This document shows positions 1-7,789 of a DNA stretch of 12,021 bases, one piece after another (positions within the stretch are counted from its first letter, which is position 1; every line of letters starts with the position of its first letter). The translations under genes were made by a program, and so were the position numbers. The notes under the pieces are model-generated. The model was not told where the DNA came from. It saw only the letters and a program-made list of their open reading frames with translations, and ran no database searches. Origin of the DNA: JAZQLP01 sp045629205 (lineage in GTDB: Bacteria > Bacillota > Clostridia > Oscillospirales > UBA644); assembly GCA_045629205.1 (NCBI GenBank), contig JAZQQT010000156.1, positions 1-12,021 of the forward strand, read 5' to 3'.

Positions 1-1
1 C

Positions 2-859
2 GGCACGGTCAGATTCCGCACCGACGCACAGCAGATATCCATCCGCATGACATACCGCGCCGCATCCCGTGACTACCGTCATTTTACCGACCGCGGAGTT
101 TTCGGTATCGACATTTATACCGGCGAAGGCACAAACAGACAGTATCTCGGCTGGCCGGGGCAGTGCTGGGCTGACACCACCGAATCCTGTCAGGATATCG
201 CGTGGCTCGACGGCAAAAATCACGAAGTAATGGTAAATCTTCCCCTTTACGGCGGTCTCACGCTGCTCGAATTCGGCTTCCGTGAAGGCGACAGCATAGA
301 TATCCCGTCCGAAAGAAGCGCCAAGCCCGTCGCGTTTTACGGTTCTTCAATCACTCAGGGCGGATGCGCTTCCCGTCCCGGAACGATGTATCCCAACATC
401 GTCTGCCGCGCCCTCGACTGCGACTGCATAGACCTCGGTTTTGCGGGTTCGGCTCACGGAGAGCTTTACGCGGCGGATATCCTCGCGAAGCGCGACATAT
501 CTTTCTTCGTTATGGATTACGATTACAACGCCGATTCGCCCGAAGAACTCGAAAAGACACACAAACCGTTCTACGACAGATTCCGCGAAAGCCATCCCGA
601 CACGCCGGTTCTGTTCATGTCCCACCCCGTTTACGTCATTGAGGAAGAACCCGACCTCATCCGCCGCCACGAAATAGTCAGAACGACCTACGAATACGCA
701 AAAGCAAAAGGCGACAAGGTGGCATTCGCCGACGGAAGGACATTCTTCCCGAAAGAGATGAGAGACCTCAACTCGGTTGACTGTCTGCATCCGAGCGACC
801 TCGGAATGTTCCGCATGGCGCAGACAGTCCTCGACTCCTTCAAATCTTTAACAAAATAA
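2..859 (+). CDS. SGNH/GDSL-type hydrolase, 5' truncated by window edge (probable carbohydrate esterase)
   Basis: The reading frame is open from base 2, and residues coded before the first ATG (base 47) already look like the family, so that ATG is internal and the true start lies upstream; 285 residues are visible. The early GIDIY matches the G-x-D-L-Y motif of the small N-terminal domain found in one bacterial SGNH group. Block I is FYGSSITQGG, with the probable nucleophile Ser coded at 347-349. Block V is DCLHPSD, with catalytic Asp at 779-781 and His at 788-790. The segment GFAGSAHGE followed by DYDYNAD is typical of this group, although the block III Asn is not in its classical place. Relatives are serine esterases, often deacetylating sugars. 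The 20-base gap to the first GH43 gene suggests a cooperating esterase that removes acyl groups from glycan fragments. Substrate and localisation cannot be read here because the N-terminus is missing. Confidence 0.88.
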   Translation, partial: GTVRFRTDAQQISIRMTYRAASRDYRHFTDRGVFGIDIYTGEGTNRQYLGWPGQCWADTTESCQDIAWLDGKNHEVMVNLPLYGGLTLLEFGFREGDSIDIPSERSAKPVAFYGSSITQGGCASRPGTMYPNIVCRALDCDCIDLGFAGSAHGELYAADILAKRDISFFVMDYDYNADSPEELEKTHKPFYDRFRESHPDTPVLFMSHPVYVIEEEPDLIRRHEIVRTTYEYAKAKGDKVAFADGRTFFPKEMRDLNSVDCLHPSDLGMFRMAQTVLDSFKSLTK

Positions 860-879
860 TTTATAAAAGAGATAGAATC

Positions 880-2307
880 ATGAAAAAAATTCTTACCTCC
901 GCGAATCCCTATATGCCGTTATGGGAGCACGTCCCCGACGGCGAACCCCACGTCTTTTGGTATAACGGCGAAAGAAGAGTCTTCGTTTACGGCTCTCACG
1001 ACACAAAAAAAACATGGTATTGCGGCAAAGAATACGTAACATGGAGCGCCCCCGTAAACGACCTCACAAACTGGACTTATCACGGCGTGATATACGAGTC
1101 ACTCGACGGCTCCGACCTGTACGCCCCCGACGTCTGCGAAAAAGACGGCAAATATTATCTCTATTCCGCCGAACAGCGTGGCGGCAAAATATATGTTTCC
1201 ACCGCCGACAGCCCCGTCGGTCCGTTTACGAATCCCGTTGAAACAAAGCTCGGCTTCGACCCCGGCATCCTCGTGGACGACGACGGCAGAGTATATGCCT
1301 TCTACGGCGGCTTCAAAGCGTTTATCTGCGAGCTTGAAAGCGATATGGCAACGGTCAAAGAGGGCTCGCTCATAGGAAACCCCATCGAGCACTGCCAGTG
1401 GTATCCCGAGGACGACGACGGACACAACGACAACGTAAACGGCTTTTTTGAGGCGTCAAGTCCCCGCAAAGTCATGGGTAAATACGTCTATATCTACTCA
1501 AAGAGGCAGGATGTCCCCTCTCCCGAGCTCGGATTACACGAAAACGATGTCCCCTGCAATGACTTTCTTTCCTACGCCTATGCCGACTACGTGGGCGGCC
1601 CCTATACCTACGGCGGCGACATCTCCTTTAACCGCGGTATGCTCACGATGTATATGGACGATAAAATGCACACTACATGGCAGGGCGGCAACAATCACGG
1701 CAGTCTCTGCGAAATCGACGGCAAATACTATATTTTCTATCACCGCCACACAAACCACGACCTCTGCTCCCGTCAGGCAATGCTCGAGCCCTGCGATGTG
1801 GCGCTCGGCAAAGACGGAAAGCTGTATATCGGCGATATAACCTACGTCGACGGCGAACCCGTATCGTCAAAACCCGTCGAAATGACCTCGCAGGGGCCAT
1901 ACGTCAACGGCATAGACGCCCGAATGATAATCTCAGCCGGTTTTGCCTGCCATCTTTACGGTTCGAAAAGCACCTTCGTTCCGAGAATAGACGAGCCCGA
2001 GGTCTCGGCTCCGATAGTCGGGATCACAAACGGCACGTCGGTGGGCTTCAGATACATACAGTTCGGCTCGGAATCCCCCAAAACGATCACTCTCTATGTC
2101 AACGCGCTTGAAAATTTCAATATCACGACAAGCGTAAAATTCTGCGGAGGCAAAGAGTTCACCGAAACTATCCATGTGAAAAAAGGCGACAAGGTCGTTA
2201 CGGCGCCTCTTACGGTAAATATGCTCGGAAAACACATCATTTACTTTATTTTCAGCGGCGAAGACGGAAAAACCATTGCCGAATTCGACAGTTTTACCTT
2301 TGATTAA
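880..2307 (+). CDS. Glycoside hydrolase family 43-type enzyme with C-terminal CBM6-like domain (copy 1)
   Basis: This 475-residue protein has no signal peptide and is probably cytoplasmic. Residues about 8-320 read as a GH43 five-bladed propeller: NPYMPLWEHVPDGEP holds the likely catalytic base Asp20, LGFDPGILVDDDG the pKa-modulating Asp127, and NGFFEASSPRK the likely acid Glu191. NNHGS (His273) is a further conserved core motif. Residues about 332-475, ending YFIFSGEDGK...FDSFTFD, resemble a CBM6-type beta-sandwich. GH43 members are inverting arabinofuranosidases, xylosidases, arabinanases or galactosidases; I cannot choose between these or assign a subfamily. Compared with copies 2 and 3, it has a Trp/Asp-rich insert just before Glu191 and a more diverged C-terminal domain. 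The ribosome binding site is weak (AGAGA at about -15), so translation may be coupled to the gene 20 bases upstream. Confidence 0.9.
   Translation: MKKILTSANPYMPLWEHVPDGEPHVFWYNGERRVFVYGSHDTKKTWYCGKEYVTWSAPVNDLTNWTYHGVIYESLDGSDLYAPDVCEKDGKYYLYSAEQRGGKIYVSTADSPVGPFTNPVETKLGFDPGILVDDDGRVYAFYGGFKAFICELESDMATVKEGSLIGNPIEHCQWYPEDDDGHNDNVNGFFEASSPRKVMGKYVYIYSKRQDVPSPELGLHENDVPCNDFLSYAYADYVGGPYTYGGDISFNRGMLTMYMDDKMHTTWQGGNNHGSLCEIDGKYYIFYHRHTNHDLCSRQAMLEPCDVALGKDGKLYIGDITYVDGEPVSSKPVEMTSQGPYVNGIDARMIISAGFACHLYGSKSTFVPRIDEPEVSAPIVGITNGTSVGFRYIQFGSESPKTITLYVNALENFNITTSVKFCGGKEFTETIHVKKGDKVVTAPLTVNMLGKHIIYFIFSGEDGKTIAEFDSFTFD
1804..1856 (+). repeat. 53-bp block identical to 11296-11348
   Basis: This block within GH43 copy 1 encodes LGKDGKLYIGDITYVDGE and matches copy 3 base for base, although the two genes lie about 9.5 kb apart and differ widely elsewhere. 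The corresponding stretch of copy 2 encodes nearly the same residues but carries several base changes. Confidence 0.85.
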
Positions 2308-2330
2308 ACATTGATACAGGAGTATATCTC

Positions 2331-3749
2331 ATGAAAGAATTTCTTACTGCGGCAAACCCGTATATGCCGCTCTGGGAATACGTTCCCGACGGAGAACCGC
2401 ATATCTTCTGGTATAAAGGCGAAAAAAGAGTCTTCGTTTACGGCTCTCACGACACAAACATCGAACGTTTCTGCGGAACGGATTACGTAGCGTGGAGCGC
2501 TCCCCTCGACGACCTCACAAACTGGACTTATCACGGAGTGATATATCAGACAGCCGACGGCTCCGACCTATGGGCGCCCGATGTCTGCGAAAAAAACGGT
2601 AAATACTATCTCTATTCAGCCGAGGACTGGGGCAAAAAAATATATGTCTCGAAATCCGACAGCCCCGCAGGTCCGTTTACCGACCCCGAGCTGACCGAAC
2701 TCGGCTTTGACCCGGGTATCCTCGTTGACGACGACGGAAAAATCTATGCCTTCTGGGGCTCTTATGAAGCGTATATCGCCGAGCTCGAAGACGATATGAA
2801 GACAATAAAACCCGGAACAAAGAAAAGAGCAGAAGGCAGCTGCTTCTACTCCTACGGCGAAGACCCCGTAAACGGATTTTTCGAAGCTTCCAGTCCCCGC
2901 AAAATAATGGGCAAATACGTCTATATCTTCTCAAAGAGGACCCACACTCCTCATCCCGAAATCGGTCTGCAGGACCCCGAGGAGGGCAACAATTCCTTTA
3001 TCTCCTACGCCTATTCCGACAATATTTACGGCCCCTATATCTTCGGCGGTGACATCTCCTTCAACCGGGGCGAAACGGTCACGGGCAGAGACGGACTGCT
3101 ACACACCAGCTACTGCGACACAAACAACCACGGCAGTCTCGCGAAAGTCAACGGACAGTGGTATATCTTCTATCATAAATTCAACGACGAAACGCCATAC
3201 AGCCGTCAGGCAATGCTCGAGCCCTGCGACATAGCTCTCGGCAAAGACGGAAAACTGTATATCGGAGACATCACCTACCTTGACGGCGAGCCCGTATCCG
3301 CAAAGCCCGTGGAAATGACATCACAGGGCCCCTACATCAACGGAATAGACGCCCGTCTTATCATATCCGCTGGATTCACCTGCCACCTTTACGGCGGCTC
3401 AAAGCAGGCCCGCACCCGCCGCACGACCGAAACCGGCGACAGAGTCTCCGCCCTTGTCGGCGAAATAACGGACGGAACCTCGGTCGGATTCAAATATCTG
3501 CAATTCGGCACGAAAACGCCCGAAAGCGTTACCGTAAAGATTGATGCCCTTACGGACTGCGACATCACCGTTCGCGTCGGTCATTACCGCGGAAAGGAAA
3601 TCGCGAAGATTCACGCCGAAAAAGGCCCATCAATCCTTACCGCGCCTCTCACCGCTCCGGTCATCGGCAAAGAAGCCGTCTATTTCATTTTCAACGGCGA
3701 AGACGGAAAAGACCTTGCCATGTTCGACTGGTTCACCTTTGACAACTGA
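2331..3749 (+). CDS. Glycoside hydrolase family 43-type enzyme with C-terminal CBM6-like domain (copy 2)
   Basis: This 472-residue paralog follows copy 1 after 23 bases, and an AGGAG site at 2318-2322 fixes the start. No export signal is present. The triad is intact by position: Asp20 in YVPDGEP, Asp127 in LGFDPGILVDDDG and Glu185 in NGFFEASSPRK. NNHGS (His267) is also kept. The segment before Glu185 is shorter than in the other copies and reads GSCFYSYGEDPVNG, which probably alters the substrate pocket. The C-terminal domain, from about residue 326, ends VYFIFNGEDGK...FDWFTFD and is closer to copy 3 than to copy 1, for example through a shared GHYRGKEIA stretch. This suggests differing specificities among three cytoplasmic exo-acting enzymes working on imported oligosaccharides. 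The specificity itself is inference; the family call is strong. Confidence 0.9.
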   Translation: MKEFLTAANPYMPLWEYVPDGEPHIFWYKGEKRVFVYGSHDTNIERFCGTDYVAWSAPLDDLTNWTYHGVIYQTADGSDLWAPDVCEKNGKYYLYSAEDWGKKIYVSKSDSPAGPFTDPELTELGFDPGILVDDDGKIYAFWGSYEAYIAELEDDMKTIKPGTKKRAEGSCFYSYGEDPVNGFFEASSPRKIMGKYVYIFSKRTHTPHPEIGLQDPEEGNNSFISYAYSDNIYGPYIFGGDISFNRGETVTGRDGLLHTSYCDTNNHGSLAKVNGQWYIFYHKFNDETPYSRQAMLEPCDIALGKDGKLYIGDITYLDGEPVSAKPVEMTSQGPYINGIDARLIISAGFTCHLYGGSKQARTRRTTETGDRVSALVGEITDGTSVGFKYLQFGTKTPESVTVKIDALTDCDITVRVGHYRGKEIAKIHAEKGPSILTAPLTAPVIGKEAVYFIFNGEDGKDLAMFDWFTFDN

Positions 3750-3778
3750 AACCGAAAAATACTTTCAAGAGGTTAAAT

Positions 3779-5035
3779 ATGAAAAAATTATTATCAATCC
3801 TGATGCTTGTCTGTCTGACGCTCTCGCTCTTTGCCGGATGCGCACAGAAGCCCCAAGAGCCGGCAGACCCCAAAAACCCCGTTGTTGACCCGACCGAGCC
3901 CACCGACCCCACGGAACCCACGGAACCGTCCGAGCCGACCGAACCCGATGTTCCCGAAGAGCCGTCCGAGCCCGACCCGGATGCGGTTTATGATGTTGAC
4001 GGCAAGCTGTTCCTCTACGCAAACCCAATCGTTGCGGTCCGTGACGGCGAATACGAGATCATTATCGACGCGATGAACGAGGGCAACAACTACATTGTTA
4101 TAGACGGAAAAGTATACCGCGCCGAAGACACGATCGACGACGGCTACAACATCTTCAAGATACGCGTTTCGCAGAAAACACTCGACTCCGTAAAAAAATA
4201 CGCCGTTTGCTATAAAGGCGAAGGCGACGAAGTCGCTCACGGCAAGGAATTCACCTTCAGGCCCCTTGAAAAGGAAGAAGGCATCAACGTCATTGTTCTC
4301 TCCGACATACACACTGAATACAGAGCAGCAAAAACCGAGCTCAAATATTTCGGCGACGACCTTGACCTTATCGTTTTCAACGGCGACATAGAAAGCAGCC
4401 TCAATTCCGCCGACCAGACGATTAAGATACAGAGATTCTTTGCCGAAGTGTCAAAAGGTCAGACACCGGTTCTTTTCGCCCGCGGAAATCACGAATATCT
4501 CGGCGAAGGCTGGATATATTACAACGATTATCTCTCCGATAACGGCAAAAGCTACTACAAATTCTCGATGGGCGCCCTCGAAGGACTTATCATCGACGCC
4601 GAACCTCTCGGAATGTACGGTTCCGATGCGGTTAAAGAAGAAGGCGATAACCTCGATATGATAAGAGAAGAAAACGCATTTCTTAACGGCGTTACCCTCG
4701 ACAACAGCAAAATAAACTTCGTCGTTTCCCATATCGACCCCAACACGTATAACGAATGGGACGGACTTTACGACGAAATGTGCGCCCGCATCAACGAACT
4801 TAAAATCGATTTCTTCATCGCCGGCCACGAACATCTCAATTTCATCACCGAACCGAACTCACCCGTAAGCCTCCAGCCCCACGATTACACCATAATAAAC
4901 GGCTGTATGGCAAGCGAGACCGAAAAACACAGTTGCATCGCCCTCACTCTTTACAAAGACAAACTCGACCTTACCTTTGTAGATGCCAAACTCAACGTAA
5001 TGGACACCGCAACGATAACCTATCCGGAATATTAA
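3779..5035 (+). CDS. Surface lipoprotein with calcineurin-like metallophosphoesterase domain (array member 1)
   Basis: 418 residues. The signal peptide ends in the lipobox LFAGC, with Cys21 as lipidation site. A Pro/Thr/Glu-rich linker follows to about residue 68, then a small beta domain (about 72-155) resembling the N-terminal domain of purple-acid-phosphatase-like enzymes, then the metallophosphoesterase domain. The metal-site motifs are complete: SDIH (Asp176, His178), NGD (Asp203), GNHE (Asn237, His238), SH (His318) and GHEH (His350, His352). The family uses a two-metal centre to cleave phosphate mono- or diesters; the substrate is unknown. GAGG at 3769-3772 supports the start. It is the most diverged of the four lipoproteins: GHEH replaces GHFH, and the Cys-Pro found two or three residues after the active-site His in members 2-4 is absent, here reading HIDP. 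The protein should face outward, tethered to the membrane. Confidence 0.9.
   Translation: MKKLLSILMLVCLTLSLFAGCAQKPQEPADPKNPVVDPTEPTDPTEPTEPSEPTEPDVPEEPSEPDPDAVYDVDGKLFLYANPIVAVRDGEYEIIIDAMNEGNNYIVIDGKVYRAEDTIDDGYNIFKIRVSQKTLDSVKKYAVCYKGEGDEVAHGKEFTFRPLEKEEGINVIVLSDIHTEYRAAKTELKYFGDDLDLIVFNGDIESSLNSADQTIKIQRFFAEVSKGQTPVLFARGNHEYLGEGWIYYNDYLSDNGKSYYKFSMGALEGLIIDAEPLGMYGSDAVKEEGDNLDMIREENAFLNGVTLDNSKINFVVSHIDPNTYNEWDGLYDEMCARINELKIDFFIAGHEHLNFITEPNSPVSLQPHDYTIINGCMASETEKHSCIALTLYKDKLDLTFVDAKLNVMDTATITYPEY
3811..3918 (+). repeat. Signal-peptide/linker block nearly identical to 5120-5227
   Basis: Aligned without gaps to 5120-5227 in lipoprotein 2, this 108-base block shows four mismatches by hand comparison (3826, 3871, 3875, 3883), with an exact run of 44 bases (3827-3870). 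It covers the end of the signal peptide, the lipobox and the first part of the Pro/Glu linker. Confidence 0.85.
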
Positions 5036-5076
5036 GACATAATTTGCCAATACGCCCATGTCAACAATCTTAAAAC

Positions 5077-5083
5077 GAGGTGA
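5077..5083 (+). promoter_or_regulatory. Ribosome binding site deciding the start of lipoprotein 2
   Basis: GAGGTGA pairs extensively with the 16S rRNA 3' end. Its GAGG core is seven bases before ATG 5088, favouring that start over the in-frame ATG at 5058, which would put ten extra residues before the MKK of the signal peptide. Confidence 0.8.
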
Positions 5084-5087
5084 TATC

Positions 5088-6395
5088 ATGAAAAAATTCC
5101 TGTCCTTGTTACTTCTTATCTGTCTGACGCTCTCTCTCTTTGCCGGATGCGCACAGAAGCCCCAAGAGCCGGCAGACCCAAAAGACCCCGTCGTTGACCC
5201 GACCGAGCCCACCGACCCCACGGAACCGGCAGAGCCGACCGAACCCACCGCCCCCACGGAACCGGCAGAGCCGACCGAACCCGATGTTCCCGAAGAGCCG
5301 TCCGAGCCGGACCCGGACGCCGAATATGAACTCACGGAAAAGGCAAGTTTCCTTCGTTTCAAGCCTGTTGTGACCGTCCGCGACGGGGAATACGAAATCT
5401 GGATAACTTCTCTTAATCCGGGCACCGTCCGTTTAGTTATCGGCGGAAAAGTCTACCGCGCCGAAGACGAAAGGGAAGACGACTGGAATTTCTTTAAATT
5501 CCGTGTTCCGCAAAAACAGCTCGACACCGTAAAGACATACGCAGTATGCTATCTCGCCGAAGGCGAAGAAAAAGCGGTAGGATTCGAATACGAATTCAAA
5601 CCCATCGAAAAAACCGAAGGCATCAACGTTTACGTTACCTCCGACGTTCACGGCGACTATAAAGCGGCGCAGTTGGAATTGGGATATTTCGGAGATGACC
5701 TCGACCTTATCGTCTGCAACGGCGATATGATAAACGGTATCGGAAACCCGGACGTCACCTTTAAGATAATTTCTTTCTACGGCGAACTCTCTCAGGGAAG
5801 ATATCCGCTCGTTACGGCGCGCGGCAACCACGAATATTATGACGACGGATACTACGGCTATCAGTGGTATATTTCCGAAAACGGCGTAAACTACTATGAA
5901 TTTTCAATAGGCCCCGTCAACGGCATCGTTCTCGACTGTCTGGACGGATATATCAGGGATGAGGATCAGACCGATCCCGACATCCTCGCGGCAGAAGCCG
6001 AAAGTCTCCGTCTGGGACAGGAAGCCGAAACGGAATTCCTCAACGCTCTTACCATAGACAATGATAAAATCAATATGGTGATCACCCACGTCTGCCCGGT
6101 TTACAGCGATGAATTCCCCTCCGACGAATTCGAAAAATGGGCAGCAAGACTCAACGAACTGCAAGTCGATTTTATGGTCTGCGGACATTTCCACGAAAAC
6201 TTCATTTTCGAACCAAACGACGAACGCAGCGAACAGCCTCACGATTACCCGATTATTTTCGGCTGCACCAGAGGACAAACAGCCACTCACAGCGGAATCG
6301 CCCTCACGCTTTACAACGACAAAGCCGAGGTCGTTTATGTCGATTCAAAACTCGGCATTATGGACACTGCATCGGTCGCTTACCCCGAAGGTTAA
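5088..6395 (+). CDS. Surface lipoprotein with calcineurin-like metallophosphoesterase domain (array member 2)
   Basis: 435 residues from ATG 5088. An in-frame ATG at 5058 would add ten residues ahead of the signal peptide and has no good ribosome binding site, while GAGGTGA at 5077-5083 serves 5088. The lipobox LFAGC puts the lipidated Cys at 21. The linker (about 24-78) is extended by a duplicated 12-residue Thr-Pro-Glu unit. An N-terminal beta domain (about 82-165) with VRDGEYEIWIT leads into the phosphoesterase: SDVH (Asp186, His188), NGD (Asp213), GNHE (Asn247, His248), ITH (His334), CGHFH (His367, His369). All metal ligands are present. An acidic insert of about 25 residues before the third His block, rich in Asp, Glu and Ala, is unique to this member and may shape the pocket. 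Signal and linker DNA is nearly the same as in member 1, although the enzyme domains differ. Confidence 0.9.
   Translation: MKKFLSLLLLICLTLSLFAGCAQKPQEPADPKDPVVDPTEPTDPTEPAEPTEPTAPTEPAEPTEPDVPEEPSEPDPDAEYELTEKASFLRFKPVVTVRDGEYEIWITSLNPGTVRLVIGGKVYRAEDEREDDWNFFKFRVPQKQLDTVKTYAVCYLAEGEEKAVGFEYEFKPIEKTEGINVYVTSDVHGDYKAAQLELGYFGDDLDLIVCNGDMINGIGNPDVTFKIISFYGELSQGRYPLVTARGNHEYYDDGYYGYQWYISENGVNYYEFSIGPVNGIVLDCLDGYIRDEDQTDPDILAAEAESLRLGQEAETEFLNALTIDNDKINMVITHVCPVYSDEFPSDEFEKWAARLNELQVDFMVCGHFHENFIFEPNDERSEQPHDYPIIFGCTRGQTATHSGIALTLYNDKAEVVYVDSKLGIMDTASVAYPEG
5120..5227 (+). repeat. Second copy of the signal-peptide/linker block
   Basis: This is the partner of 3811-3918. Similarity picks up again after the tandem-repeat zone: both genes continue with nearly the same DNA for TEPDVPEEPSEPDPD before the proteins diverge. 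Confidence 0.85.
5211..5282 (+). repeat. 36-bp tandem duplication in the linker of lipoprotein 2
   Basis: Units 5211-5246 and 5247-5282 differ at one base (GAC versus GCC in the second codon). Each encodes twelve residues, TDPTEPAEPTEP and TAPTEPAEPTEP, so the duplication keeps frame and lengthens the spacer between lipid anchor and enzyme. Near-identity suggests a recent slippage or unequal exchange event. Confidence 0.9.
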
Positions 6396-6437
6396 CTCAA
6401 AATAAAACATATTCATTTATATCCGCTCTTTTTTGAG
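6396..6437 (+). promoter_or_regulatory. Weak inverted repeat overlapping the ribosome binding site of lipoprotein 3
   Basis: CTCAAAA at 6396-6402, directly after the stop codon of lipoprotein 2, is complementary to TTTTGAG at 6431-6437, which contains part of the GAGG site. The stem is seven base pairs, A/T-rich, with a loop of 28 bases. If formed, it would hide the ribosome binding site, but the predicted stability is low and it may be chance. Confidence 0.25.
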
Positions 6438-6438
6438 G
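6435..6438 (+). promoter_or_regulatory. Ribosome binding site deciding the start of lipoprotein 3
   Basis: GAGG lies six bases before ATG 6445. The upstream in-frame TTG (6433-6435) overlaps it and so cannot use it. The T-rich leader around it is nearly repeated before lipoprotein 4. Confidence 0.75.
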
Positions 6439-6444
6439 TTTAGT

Positions 6445-7746
6445 ATGAAAAAACAAATATCTTTTTTGCTTATTCTCTGTCTGACCGTTTTAGTTTTCAG
6501 CGGATGCTCCCAAAAGCCGGATGACAAACCGATTGACGTATCCGACGACCCCACACAGCCCGAAACTCCCGACGAAACGAAAGAACCGAACCCGAAATAC
6601 GACCTCTGCGAAAGCAGTGAGTTTCTCATGTTCAAGCCGGTCGTAACCGTCCGTGACGGAGAATACGAGGTATGGATCACAACGCAATACTCCGGTATAT
6701 GCAGCATAGTAATCGGTGACGAAAGCTTTGTCGCCGCAGACGATATTGCCGATGACGGCTGGAATTTCTTCAAATGCCGCATTCCTCAGGAAAAACTCGA
6801 CAAAGCAAAAACCTATGCGATATGCTATGCGCAATCCGAAGACGCAAAACCGAAGGGCGTGGAATTCGAATTCAAGCCTATCGAAAAAACCGAAAACATC
6901 CATGTCTACGTTTCTTCCGACGTTCACGAGGCTTTCAACGCAACATTGAGCGAATACGAATATTGGGGAGATGACGTTGATCTCATCGTCTGCAACGGAG
7001 ATTTTCTGAACCAGATTTCGGTCAATGACGACATCTTCAAAATTATATCGTTTTACGGAGAACTCAGCCGCGGAAGATATCCCCTCGTAACGGCGCGCGG
7101 CAACCATGAGTATATTGAGGCAAACAGAGACCACAACAGACAGGGAGCCGAAGGATCCTCAAAAGGATATAAGTCATACACGAAATATATTTCCGAAAAC
7201 GGCAAAAACTATTATAAATTCACCATAGGGCCCATCACGGGTATCGTTTTCGATTTGCTTGAAGGCGGCGAAAACGTCACTTTCCCGAAAGATGAACAGA
7301 GTTACATAGAAACAGTAACCCGCGGATTACTGGAAGAAGAAGCATTTCTCGAAAATGTTGAACTCGATGATGAGAAAATCAAAATCGTTATCGGCCACTG
7401 CAGCCCGTCATACGACGGAGGAGTAATGGGAGATGAAATGCTTTGCTTTGAAGACGGCATACTCTTCCCCGAATATGAAAAAATCACAGGGTTAATCAAT
7501 AATCTGAATATTGATTTCATGATATGCGGACACTTCCACGGAAACTTCATATTCGAGCCCAACGACGGGCAGGGACAGGTCCCCACAAACTATCCGATAA
7601 TCTTCGGATGCACAAGGCTGCATGCGTTCGAAAACAATCACAGCGGAATGGCGCTCACGCTGTATAAAGACAAAGTCGATGTCGTTTACGTTGATCATCT
7701 GCTTAACGTAATGGGGACGGCAACTGTCAGCTACCCGCAGAATTGA
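6445..7746 (+). CDS. Surface lipoprotein with calcineurin-like metallophosphoesterase domain (array member 3)
   Basis: 433 residues from ATG 6445, served by GAGG at 6435-6438. A TTG at 6433 is in frame but overlaps that site, so I reject it as the start. The lipobox is VFSGC (Cys21). The linker is short (to about residue 50) and lacks the Thr-Pro-Glu repeats of members 1 and 2. Metal-site motifs are complete: SDVH (Asp159, His161), NGD (Asp186), GNHE (Asn220, His221), IGH (His318) and CGHFH (His363, His365). After GNHE there is a charged insert (EANRDHNRQG and onward) shared only with member 4. Between His318 and GHFH the sequence is its own, with a longer loop carrying Met, Cys and Phe in place of the KW-ARLNEL helix of members 2 and 4. 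It is predicted to be a membrane-tethered extracellular phosphoesterase with unknown substrate. Confidence 0.9.
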   Translation: MKKQISFLLILCLTVLVFSGCSQKPDDKPIDVSDDPTQPETPDETKEPNPKYDLCESSEFLMFKPVVTVRDGEYEVWITTQYSGICSIVIGDESFVAADDIADDGWNFFKCRIPQEKLDKAKTYAICYAQSEDAKPKGVEFEFKPIEKTENIHVYVSSDVHEAFNATLSEYEYWGDDVDLIVCNGDFLNQISVNDDIFKIISFYGELSRGRYPLVTARGNHEYIEANRDHNRQGAEGSSKGYKSYTKYISENGKNYYKFTIGPITGIVFDLLEGGENVTFPKDEQSYIETVTRGLLEEEAFLENVELDDEKIKIVIGHCSPSYDGGVMGDEMLCFEDGILFPEYEKITGLINNLNIDFMICGHFHGNFIFEPNDGQGQVPTNYPIIFGCTRLHAFENNHSGMALTLYKDKVDVVYVDHLLNVMGTATVSYPQN

Positions 7747-7779
7747 TTGACCCCGAATCATTACAAATCAGGTATTTTT

Positions 7780-7783
7780 GAGG
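7780..7783 (+). promoter_or_regulatory. Ribosome binding site deciding the start of lipoprotein 4
   Basis: GAGG lies six bases before ATG 7790, in the same TTTTTGAGGTTT context as before lipoprotein 3. This supports duplication of the leader together with the gene. The in-frame TTG at 7778 overlaps it and is rejected. Confidence 0.75.
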
Positions 7784-7789
7784 TTTTGT

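Noticed and set aside
47..49. ATG as the start of the SGNH hydrolase
   Set aside because: The frame stays open to base 2, the upstream residues fit the family's N-terminal domain, and no ribosome binding site precedes base 47. The gene is cut by the window edge.
3887..3985. Pro/Thr/Glu-coding repeats as a CRISPR array or mobile-element repeat
   Set aside because: The repeats are short, contiguous, in frame and code for an ordinary lipoprotein linker; there are no spacers and no inverted ends.
5058..5060. ATG as the start of lipoprotein 2
   Set aside because: It would put ten polar residues before the signal peptide, whereas GAGGTGA at 5077-5083 is correctly placed for ATG 5088.
5036..5062. 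GACAT/ATGTC inverted repeat after lipoprotein 1 as a terminator
   Set aside because: The stem is only five base pairs with a 17-base loop and no T-run, and the downstream gene is clearly part of the same array.
4859..5425. Antisense frame with repeated Gly-Ser-Val runs opposite the lipoprotein 2 start
   Set aside because: The Gly/Ser/Val repeats are the reverse reading of the Thr-Pro-Glu linker DNA, and the frame spans the end of one good gene and the start of another.
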